NCBI GenBank assembly: GCA_021604265.1
Contig: BQIY01000223.1
Location: forward strand, 1 to 5,124
DNA: 5,124 bases
Origin: Nitrospirales bacterium
GTDB lineage: Bacteria > Nitrospirota > Nitrospiria > Nitrospirales > UBA8639
Direction of reading: 5' to 3'
Shown here: positions 1-4,745 of the stretch, in pieces
Layout: each line of letters starts with the position of its first letter
Numbering within the stretch: the stretch's first letter is position 1
Program-made: the position numbers and the translations under genes
Notes under the pieces: generated by a model
Databases searched by the model: none
Told to the model about the DNA's origin: nothing
The model's input: only the letters and a program-made list of their open reading frames with translations

Positions 1-503
1 TTGCTTCACGAGGTGTGTCCAGTGTAATGCTTTATTTAGCCATTTACTCATTTATGACCATGGGGGCATTTGCGATGATCGGGCTTTTGAGGCGGGGAGG
101 GTTGGAAGGTGAAGAGCTTGATGACTTTACCGGTCTCTCCAAGCGTCATAAAGGCGCCGCATTCCTCATGATGGTTTTTATGGTTTCCTTGGCCGGCATA
201 CCCCCAACGGCTGGGTTTATGGGGAAGTTTTATCTCTTTATGGCTGCGGTGAATGCTGGTCTAGCATGGCTCGCAATTATTGGACTGATTTTCGCGGCGA
301 TTTCCGCCTTTTACTATTTACGCGTGGTGATGGTGATGTATATGCGGGAACCGTCAGCAACGCACGAGCATGAGACCCGACTCGCCTTTTCTCCTACCAC
401 TTCCGTAGTTCTTGCCTGTGCGCTTGCCGGAGTGATCTTTCTGGGAATATTCCCAGGGCCACTGGTCTCCGTGACCACGTCGGCAGTGATTTCATTTCCC
501 TAA
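1..503 (+). CDS. nuoN: NADH-quinone oxidoreductase subunit N (NuoN), C-terminal part
   Basis: This is the 3' end of a gene whose start lies left of the window; the reading frame is open from base 3 to the TAA at 501-503. NuoN is one of the three antiporter-like membrane subunits of complex I and takes part in proton pumping coupled to NADH oxidation and quinone reduction. The fragment has about 166 residues and starts inside a membrane helix (RGVSSVMLYL). It then shows the family hallmarks in order: the loop DDFTGLSKRHK, the helix block SLAGIPPTAGFMGKFYLF, and the helix ending in SAFYYLRVVMVMY. A final hydrophobic helix contains FLGIFPGPLV. The lysine in GFMGKFY matches the conserved membrane lysine of this subunit family, thought to lie on the proton path. 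NuoN is usually the last gene of a nuo cluster, which fits the convergent unrelated gene that follows. The family assignment is firm; the true start cannot be seen. Confidence 0.95.
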   Translation, partial: ASRGVSSVMLYLAIYSFMTMGAFAMIGLLRRGGLEGEELDDFTGLSKRHKGAAFLMMVFMVSLAGIPPTAGFMGKFYLFMAAVNAGLAWLAIIGLIFAAISAFYYLRVVMVMYMREPSATHEHETRLAFSPTTSVVLACALAGVIFLGIFPGPLVSVTTSAVISFP

Positions 504-557
504 CAGTCCTGATTCGGCGTTCTTCCGGTCTGATTATCTGAAGGGTGCGGTGTTGCC

Positions 558-950
558 TTAATTTTCTGCTACCATCATTTCTTCGTCAATATTTCTGATT
601 TGTAAAGCTCGACCGCTAGGATCGGTATAGGCCTTGAGCCAGTCGCCCACATGGGCCGGCCGGTCAATCATCGTTTCTTGATCAACAGGGAGGCGGATGG
701 TCTCTCCAGTGTTGTTGGTCAAGAGATAAGCCGCTCCTTCAATTTTCTTGACTTGACCGATGATGGTGCGAGAGGAGGGCCAGGCCTCCATAATATGCTG
801 TTGTTTTCGTTGTTCAGCTAATGATCCGACAACGATGCCGTGACCGAGACTTTCTTGGTCCGAATGGATCGTCTGGGAAGACATCGAACATCCAAATGTG
901 AGAGTGCCTGTGAGTATGCAGAATACGCCGAGTCTATAGGGTCCAGTCAT
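558..950 (-). CDS. Putative lipoprotein with a small beta-rich C-terminal domain, function unknown
   Basis: I do not recognise a named family. The frame stays open upstream to 1043, but I chose the ATG at 948-950 because a strong Shine-Dalgarno sequence (GGAGG, nine bases upstream) precedes it. A membrane signal also begins right there. The 130-residue product starts MTGPYRLG, followed by a hydrophobic stretch (about residues 7-20) that ends LTFGC with Cys21. This resembles a type II signal peptide with a slightly atypical lipobox, so an outer-membrane or periplasmic lipoprotein is likely. Residues 22-60 are polar and probably form a linker. Residues 62-122 (IIGQVKKIEGAAYLL, then TGETIRLPVD, then VGDWLKAYTD) look like a small beta-barrel. 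The pattern recalls short periplasmic proteins common in Nitrospira-type genomes, but that is inference. The gene is convergent with nuoN (54-base gap) and stands alone. Confidence 0.7.
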   Translation of the reverse strand: MTGPYRLGVFCILTGTLTFGCSMSSQTIHSDQESLGHGIVVGSLAEQRKQQHIMEAWPSSRTIIGQVKKIEGAAYLLTNNTGETIRLPVDQETMIDRPAHVGDWLKAYTDPSGRALQIRNIDEEMMVAEN

Positions 951-965
951 TAATCTATTCCTCCG
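951..965 (-). promoter_or_regulatory. Ribosome binding site that fixes the start of the lipoprotein gene
   Basis: On the minus strand the bases just before the ATG at 948-950 read CGGAGGAATAGATTA, placing a near-perfect GGAGG nine bases upstream. The longer upstream reading of the same frame (to 1043) has no comparable site, and its extra 31 residues would bury the signal peptide. This decides the start in favour of 950. Confidence 0.7.
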
Positions 966-1174
966 TGGCTGTAAATAGAATTGAGGCAATACAGCTGACA
1001 CGATATCGCCTGACATATCTTGTCTCTCTATTGTGGCAGACATTTGGCCTTACGGGTAGGGCGGCTAGAGGCGTGATGTCGCGCCGAGGAAAATCGATGA
1101 CTGGTAAGGATGTGGCATGTTGTCCAAGGTATGCTCTCTCGCGACTTCTAACGGTTGTCATTAGGGAAAAGTTG

Positions 1175-1202
1175 AAAAAGGCGCCAGATGGTCACCTGCG
1201 TC
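1175..1202 (-). terminator. Candidate Rho-independent terminator of the ankyrin gene
   Basis: Read on the minus strand, the stem CAGGT-GACC-ATCTG (plus-strand arms 1185-1189 and 1194-1198) is extended by two more G-C pairs across a one-base bulge. A run of five T follows (1175-1179 on plus as AAAAA). It lies about 100 bases past the stop codon of the minus-strand ankyrin gene, the only transcript that would reach it. A second copy of the left arm, ACCATCTG at 1262-1269, can pair with CAGATGGT at 1185-1192, giving an alternative larger fold. The stem is short and includes one G-U pair, so this is a moderate call. Confidence 0.4.
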
Positions 1203-1300
1203 TATCTTCCGAGGGGATCCGGCCCTTCCAACGTGTATTCTCTTGCTTAGTCGTCCCTATCACCATCTGAGATTCATTGATTCGGTAGTCACTGCATCGG

Positions 1301-2095
1301 TTAGAGAAGGTGTGTGGTGTCAAGGGATTGATCGAATAACTGACTGGCTTCGTTATGCTGAAATTGGAGGGCGAGTTGCTTCGGGGTTTGTCCTTTTGCG
1401 TCTTGTATGGTGGGGTCGGCACCATGCTGGAGTAGTATTCGAATGACCTCCAGTCGTCCGAGTTGCGCTGCACAATGCAAGGGGGTCATGCCTGAAGTAT
1501 TTTGTGCGGCAATACGTGCACCATGCTGGATCAGAAGATTGACCATGTGACTGTGACCCTCTTGAGCTGAAAGATGCAGTGGGGTCCATCCGTTCTGGTA
1601 TTGCGCGTGAATATTGGCCTGGTATGTTAAGAGTATTCTCGCGATATTGAGATGATTGTGTTGAGCAGCGATATGGAGAGGAGTAAACTCGCTTTTGTGA
1701 CTGTTGAGTATGGCTCCCTGTTCAAGGAGAAATTTGGTTATGTCTTCGTGTCCTTCTTGTACGGCAAGATGCAGTGGGGTCCATGTGTGTTGATACCGTG
1801 CGTGGAGGTCCGCGCCATGGTTGATAAGCAATTTGGTGATTGGAAGACTGCCTCGTTGGACAGCAAAGTGTAAGGGGGTGGCCCCCTGAGCCGTTTGGGC
1901 ATTGACCTGTGCCCCTTTTGTCATAAGCGCACGAACGATTTCAATGTCACCTGTTTTCACAAAAGGCTGTAGCGCTTCAGAATGATCGAAAGAAAGATAC
2001 CGTATGAGTGTGAGTAGGAGCGCCGATGCCACAAAGAGAGTACGGTAATAGACCTTCGGGGTTTTTAGCATCCGTAGCGGTTGTTTGGCATTCAT
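1301..2095 (-). CDS. Membrane-anchored or exported ankyrin-repeat protein
   Basis: The 264-residue protein has a basic N-terminus (K4, R8, K11, K14, R18) and a hydrophobic segment at about residues 19-36. It is therefore either anchored with the repeats outside the cytoplasm or secreted; no clear signal peptidase site is visible. Residues 40-257 are ankyrin repeats, a scaffold fold for protein-protein binding. TPLH motifs start at residues 73, 106, 138, 171 and 204. A degenerate first unit (40-69) and a last unit with TPKQ at 237 act as caps, giving about seven units. The 106-138 step is 32 residues, one short of the usual 33. Units 3 and 5 are unusually alike, as are 2 and 4, which points to duplication of a two-unit block. 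The ATG at 2095 is the first in frame; its ribosome binding site is weak (AAAAGAAC), and Met9 has none better. It is divergent from the lhgO-like gene across 145 bases. The binding partner cannot be told from sequence. Confidence 0.88.
   Translation of the reverse strand: MNAKQPLRMLKTPKVYYRTLFVASALLLTLIRYLSFDHSEALQPFVKTGDIEIVRALMTKGAQVNAQTAQGATPLHFAVQRGSLPITKLLINHGADLHARYQHTWTPLHLAVQEGHEDITKFLLEQGAILNSHKSEFTPLHIAAQHNHLNIARILLTYQANIHAQYQNGWTPLHLSAQEGHSHMVNLLIQHGARIAAQNTSGMTPLHCAAQLGRLEVIRILLQHGADPTIQDAKGQTPKQLALQFQHNEASQLFDQSLDTTHLL
1571..1784. repeat. 19-bp direct repeat two ankyrin units apart
   Basis: The plus-strand sequence AAGATGCAGTGGGGTCCAT occurs identically at 1571-1589 and 1766-1784. 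The offset is exactly 195 bases, that is 65 codons or two ankyrin units (32 + 33 residues). It encodes the WTPLHL region of units 5 and 3. Intervening unit 4 does not share it, so this is the trace of a two-unit duplication and not simply the ankyrin consensus. Confidence 0.85.
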
Positions 2096-2240
2096 GAAGT
2101 GTTCTTTTGCAGCAAGAATGAGTTATCTGCTGGTCATATGCCCGCGGTTTTGATTATTGGGCTATCAGGCTATTCAACCAGATAAGACGAGTCTCTAGGC
2201 AATTCCCCAAAAGAGGGGCTAGTGCGAGAAATGGAATGCG
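2096..2240. promoter_or_regulatory. Divergent intergenic region between the ankyrin gene and lhgO-like gene
   Basis: Both flanking genes start outward from these 145 bases, so both promoters should lie here. A weak plus-strand candidate is TTGATT at 2150-2155 with TATTCA at 2171-2176, but its spacer is only 15 bases. A hairpin CCCC-AAAAGA-GGGG (2205-2218), flanked by CTAG on both sides (2195-2198 and 2219-2222), sits just upstream of the plus-strand start codon. It would lie in the leader of that mRNA. No known operator is recognised. Confidence 0.35.
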
Positions 2241-3452
2241 ATGAGGACAACTGACTTTCTGGTCATTGGCGGGGGAGTGATCGGGGTAAGTATTGCTCGA
2301 GAGTTAAAGCGACGTTTCCATGATTCCTCTGTGACCGTCTTAGAAAAAGAGGATACTTCTGTTCGACATGCGAGTGGACGAAATAGCGGAGTCCTTCATG
2401 CGGGATTTTATTATACTCCCGACAGTTTAAAAGCGCAGTTGACAAAAACTGGGAATGCCCTGCTGACACAGTATTGTGAGTCAAAGCACCTCCCGATTCA
2501 TCGTTGCGGAAAGTTGGTTGTGGCCAAAGATCGACAAGATCATGCTTCGATGGATGTTCTGCTCGCCCGCGGTCGAGCGAACGATATTGTGCTCGAGGAC
2601 ATCACAGAGCAGCAGGCAAAAGAAATCGAACCTCGTGTGAAGACATGTGAGCGGGCCCTGTTTTCTCCAACGACCTCAACCGTGGATCCTATAAAAGTTC
2701 TGCAATCGATTGTTGTTGACGCGCAGGGTGAAGGTGTCGCGATTCACTACCTGACGAGATATGAGAAAAAAAATGGGAAGGAGATTCAGACTTCAGCAGG
2801 AGCGTATGAAGCCGGGTATATTGTGAATGCCGCGGGTTTGTATGCCGACGTGATTGCCAGAGAGTTTGGATTTTCTGACCGGTATCGAATCCTCCCATTC
2901 AAAGGGTTGTATCTGTATTCCGATGAACCTGTCGGATCGTTTCGTACCAATATTTATCCAGTCCCAGACTTGAATAACCCGTTTTTAGGCGTCCATGTGA
3001 CGGTGAATGTTGAAGGATACGCCAAAATTGGGCCAACAGCCATCCCGGCATTTTGGAGGGAACAGTATCAAGGTGTCGAAAACTTGAACGTTGGCGAGTT
3101 AATAGATTTACTCAGAAGGCAAACGGGCCTACTGCTTTCTTCGAATTTTGATTTTTCCCGTCTTGCCTTTCAAGAACTCCGGAAGTACTCCCGTTCCCAT
3201 TTGATTCGTTTGGCCTCAACCTTAGCTCAAAATATCGTCGTTGAGGACTATACGAGGTGGGGAAGACCGGGTATTCGGGCGCAATTGATTGATGTCAAGC
3301 AAGGAAAGTTAGAGATGGACTTTGTCATTGAAGGAGATCGTGAATCCATGCATGTGTTGAATGCCGTCTCGCCTGGGTTTACGTGCGCCATGCCATTTTC
3401 GAGTTATGTCTGTGAGGAAATCACGCAAGCGCTGTCGTCACCTAAGCATTGA
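2241..3452 (+). CDS. lhgO: FAD-dependent oxidoreductase, L-2-hydroxyglutarate oxidase (LhgO) family
   Basis: The enzyme would oxidise L-2-hydroxyglutarate to 2-oxoglutarate with FAD, passing electrons to the quinone pool at the membrane; it is best known as a repair enzyme for a side product of central metabolism. The 403 residues form one DAO-type flavoprotein. The Rossmann motif GGGVIG is at residues 10-15 and the ribose-binding acid at E35. The family block SGRNSGVLHAGFYYTPDSLKA follows at about 45-65, closely matching E. coli LhgO (about 420 residues). VNAAGLYAD lies mid-protein, and the C-terminal GRPGIRAQ (341-348) and VLNAVSPGFT (372-381) blocks lie near the flavin. The ATG at 2241 starts exactly at the flavin motif spacing expected; the ribosome binding site is poor (GAGAA, then TGGA). 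No signal peptide is present, so it is cytoplasmic or peripheral. It stands alone between divergent and convergent neighbours, so context does not confirm the substrate; another 2-hydroxyacid is possible. Confidence 0.85.
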   Translation: MRTTDFLVIGGGVIGVSIARELKRRFHDSSVTVLEKEDTSVRHASGRNSGVLHAGFYYTPDSLKAQLTKTGNALLTQYCESKHLPIHRCGKLVVAKDRQDHASMDVLLARGRANDIVLEDITEQQAKEIEPRVKTCERALFSPTTSTVDPIKVLQSIVVDAQGEGVAIHYLTRYEKKNGKEIQTSAGAYEAGYIVNAAGLYADVIAREFGFSDRYRILPFKGLYLYSDEPVGSFRTNIYPVPDLNNPFLGVHVTVNVEGYAKIGPTAIPAFWREQYQGVENLNVGELIDLLRRQTGLLLSSNFDFSRLAFQELRKYSRSHLIRLASTLAQNIVVEDYTRWGRPGIRAQLIDVKQGKLEMDFVIEGDRESMHVLNAVSPGFTCAMPFSSYVCEEITQALSSPKH

Positions 3453-3480
3453 ACACTGATACGGTGTCAGGGGAAATGCT
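3445..3480. terminator. Stem-loop overlapping the lhgO stop codon, possible terminator
   Basis: AGCATT at 3445-3450 pairs with AATGCT at 3475-3480. Inside it a second stem, ACACT (3453-3457), pairs with GGTGT (3463-3467). The outer arm contains the first base of the TGA stop (3450-3452). No T-run follows on either strand, so it is not a standard intrinsic terminator. It may act as an mRNA 3' end structure between two convergent genes. Confidence 0.3.
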
Positions 3481-3509
3481 GAAAATGTGTCGTGTATTGT
3501 CTTCTTGAG

Positions 3510-3553
3510 ATGTATTCGAGTGTTCTCACGCAGAGGCCTTGATTCGAATATGT
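3510..3553. repeat. Inverted repeat in the convergent gap downstream of both genes
   Basis: TATTCGA at 3513-3519 is matched by TCGAATA at 3544-3550. The pairing extends outward to 3510 and 3553 through two G-T pairs and one A-T pair, giving a 10-bp stem with a 24-base loop. It starts 13 bases beyond the stop of the minus-strand gene at 3566 and could serve as its transcript end structure, although no T-run accompanies it. Confidence 0.35.
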
Positions 3554-3565
3554 ATCTTCGTCAAA

Positions 3566-4216
3566 TCAATCAGCAACTAACGCGGCAGTGTCTTGAGGGT
3601 GTTGTGGCGGTAGAGGCTCTGAGCTTGCCTTGCTTCCGTTCGCTTGCTGGATCAGGTCGGACAGTAAGCGGTGCCAATGGGTTGTGCTGGCCATGGCTTT
3701 CGTCGCCATAACGCCACCTTCCTTTGTTTCCATATCCAGAAAGTTGATTATATAGATTGAACTTTCCTGCCCAAGCATTGCGATGCAGAGTTCAATTTTT
3801 TGGTTTCGTGTGTTTCCTGTTGAGTTCGACTGCGTTGATTCAGCTTTCGTTCCTAGTTGGCCTTGGAGATCATTAGCCATCGCGGCATATCCCTGAGGAT
3901 GCGTCCGCAAAGTTGAGTGAATGGTCTCGCCATTTTTTCGAATACACGAAGCGACGAGTTCAGTGAAATGAACAAAGCGTGGAGGCTGTGTGGCGGATTG
4001 GATGACACAAATTGTTTGAGTCGATTCATTAATAGCGATGCCTGTTCCACTAGCATGATCCAGGTACATTTGAGTCGGTGTGAAATGTGTGTCAGCAAAT
4101 GTCGATGAAGGTGGACCTGGAGCCGTCTGAGACTGATTTTTACTTAAGTGCAGAAGACTAAACCCTATGCCAAGTAAAACTGTAAGGGTCATGAAGATGA
4201 TGACAAGTTCTATCAT
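3566..4216 (-). CDS. Single-pass membrane protein with possible PH-like domain, function unknown
   Basis: I do not recognise a named gene. The 216-residue product begins with a hydrophobic helix (residues 2-24) followed by K26, suggesting an N-terminal anchor. Residues 25-48 are a polar linker rich in S, T, P and Q. Residues 50-100 (SGTGIAINESTQTICVI, then PRFVHFTELVASCIRKNGETI) form alternating beta strands. A low-complexity insert rich in Q, S, T and N covers about 119-138. Strands follow at about 137-160 (KIELCIAMLG, IYIINFLD), then a helix with HWHRLLSDLIQQA (180-192). This order of strands, a variable loop, strands and one closing helix resembles bacterial PH-like domains of the DUF4755/YokE type; that is inference from pattern. 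The C-terminal 24 residues look disordered. The ATG at 4216 lacks a Shine-Dalgarno sequence (CACACCTCCC precedes it); a TATTAA box lies 25-30 bases upstream (4241-4246). Met9 is no better supported. Confidence 0.7.
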   Translation of the reverse strand: MIELVIIFMTLTVLLGIGFSLLHLSKNQSQTAPGPPSSTFADTHFTPTQMYLDHASGTGIAINESTQTICVIQSATQPPRFVHFTELVASCIRKNGETIHSTLRTHPQGYAAMANDLQGQLGTKAESTQSNSTGNTRNQKIELCIAMLGQESSIYIINFLDMETKEGGVMATKAMASTTHWHRLLSDLIQQANGSKASSEPLPPQHPQDTAALVAD

Positions 4217-4285
4217 GGGAGGTGTGAGGGTGACGTAAAATTAATATCGACAGCGGCGTGTGTCGTGTTGTCGTATGGCGAAGAA

Positions 4286-4368
4286 GACGTGGAATACGGA
4301 CGTATCCCCTGAGCGGAGGAACGTCTCGTATTCATGGCCACGAGGGTTTTTGGCAACAGGAAGCCCTC
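4286..4368 (+). other. Cluster of nested hairpins, candidate structured RNA
   Basis: GACGT (4286-4290) pairs with ACGTC (4321-4325), enclosing the hairpin GGAATAC-GGAC-GTATCCC (4291-4308, one mismatch). CTCGT (4325-4329) can pair with ACGAG (4340-4344). An alternative stem, GAGGGTTTTT with GGAAGCCCTC (4342-4351 and 4359-4368, three G-T pairs), has a 7-base loop. The strand is not certain. The fragment TCCCCTGAGCGG at 4305-4316 is one base from the E. coli 6S RNA segment TCCCCTGAGCCG, but I could not find the rest of a 6S fold. Confidence 0.25.
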
Positions 4369-4461
4369 CACTGCATCGACGTGTTTTGTGACAGATTATG
4401 TTAATGTCATGAAAGAAAAAGAGAACGGAAATGCTGTAGATCTCTCATCGTCTCAAGAATA

Positions 4462-4475
4462 ATTTCGGCCGAAAT
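4462..4475. promoter_or_regulatory. Perfect 14-bp palindrome, candidate operator
   Basis: ATTTCGGCCGAAAT is identical to its own reverse complement over all 14 bases. It lies about 245 bases left of the minus-strand gene's nearest end point and about 270 bases before purH, in non-coding DNA. Symmetric sites of this size are typical of dimeric regulators. I do not recognise the motif and saw no second copy in the window. Confidence 0.4.
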
Positions 4476-4625
4476 CCACACGAACTTAATTGAAAGTTTG
4501 AAGTCGAAATTATCCATGAAATTCAGATGTTAGCGGAAATTTCCTGGTCTTTCATTAAGGTATTTTTGATAACAACATGAAGATCCTTGAACGGTGATCA
4601 TCATCATCTTCTCCTGGATGCCGGA

Positions 4626-4664
4626 ACAAGAACCATGCTGAACGTTGTTCGTTGAAGTTCTTGT
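4626..4664 (+). other. Inverted repeat in the purH leader
   Basis: ACAAGAAC (4626-4633) and GTTCTTGT (4657-4664) are perfect inverted copies. The 23 bases between them contain a second small stem, AACG-TTGTT-CGTT. If transcribed toward purH this gives a two-level stem-loop about 80 bases before the start codon. Confidence 0.4.
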
Positions 4665-4681
4665 GAGCGATTTGATAAGCT

Positions 4682-4707
4682 ACGGATCCTTTCTCCAGAA
4701 AATCCGT
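4682..4707 (+). other. Strong hairpin 38 bases upstream of purH start
   Basis: ACGGAT (4682-4687) pairs with ATCCGT (4702-4707). After a two-base CC bulge, TTTC (4690-4693) pairs with GAAA (4698-4701), leaving a TCCA tetraloop. This makes ten pairs over 26 bases, the best hairpin in the region. No T-run follows, so it is not a standard terminator. Its place between the presumed promoter and the ribosome binding site of purH suggests a role in mRNA stability or leader control. Confidence 0.45.
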
Positions 4708-4732
4708 GTTCCACAGACTCCAGAACGAACAT

Positions 4733-4740
4733 AAAGGTAG
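4733..4740 (+). promoter_or_regulatory. Ribosome binding site of purH
   Basis: AAAGGTAG lies five bases before the ATG at 4746-4748, an imperfect but well-placed Shine-Dalgarno sequence. It supports this start. Counting from this ATG also puts the conserved lysine of the family at position 66, its usual number in the animal enzyme. Confidence 0.5.
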
Positions 4741-4745
4741 GCATT

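Larger units (their letters stand above)
951..1300. other. 350-base intergenic stretch without a supported gene
   Basis: Both strands contain open frames of 60 to 100 codons here, but none has a good ribosome binding site, a recognisable domain or natural-looking composition, and they overlap one another. The stretch must hold the promoter of the minus-strand lipoprotein gene (right of 965); I see no convincing -35/-10 pair. It also holds the 3' untranslated region of the ankyrin gene, with a terminator-like hairpin at 1175-1202. An 8-bp palindrome CGATATCG lies at 1001-1008, between two copies of TGACA. I see no tRNA or known RNA in it. Confidence 0.5.
4217..4745. other. 529-base palindrome-rich intergenic region upstream of purH
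   Basis: No supported protein gene is seen on either strand. Minus-strand open frames near 4604-4862 overlap the start of purH and look like shadows. The region must contain promoters for both flanking divergent genes and a long leader for purH. Visible structures, in order, are: nested hairpins at 4286-4368; an imperfect inverted repeat TGAC-ATTA / TAAT-GTCA at 4389-4409; the perfect 14-bp palindrome at 4462-4475; GGAAATTTCC at 4535-4544; an 8-bp inverted repeat at 4626-4664; and a strong hairpin at 4682-4707. A small RNA gene here is possible but not shown. Confidence 0.5.

Noticed and set aside
541..565. AAGG...CCTT followed by TAATTTT as a nuoN terminator
   Set aside because: The stem is only four pairs with an 11-base loop, and it enters the 3' end of the convergent lipoprotein gene; too weak to call.
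965..1270. Plus-strand open frame of 101 codons with a GTG start
   Set aside because: It has no ribosome binding site and no recognisable domain, its N-terminus overlaps other random frames, and it runs through the terminator-like hairpin of the opposite-strand gene.
1652..1873. Plus-strand open frame of 73 codons
   Set aside because: It lies wholly inside the well-supported ankyrin gene on the other strand and reflects its repeat composition.
1301..2095. Internal repeats as a CRISPR-like or tandem DNA repeat array
   Set aside because: The repeats are in frame at 96-99 bases and encode ankyrin units with TPLH motifs; they are protein-coding and diverged.
3487..3711. Plus-strand open frame of 74 codons downstream of lhgO
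   Set aside because: It overlaps the 3' end of the minus-strand membrane protein gene, has no ribosome binding site and is rich in C, R and S in a way typical of shadow frames.
4560..4745. Purine, ZTP or other known riboswitch upstream of purH
   Set aside because: I looked for conserved core sequences of the purine and ZTP (pfl) classes and saw none; the hairpins present do not match those layouts.
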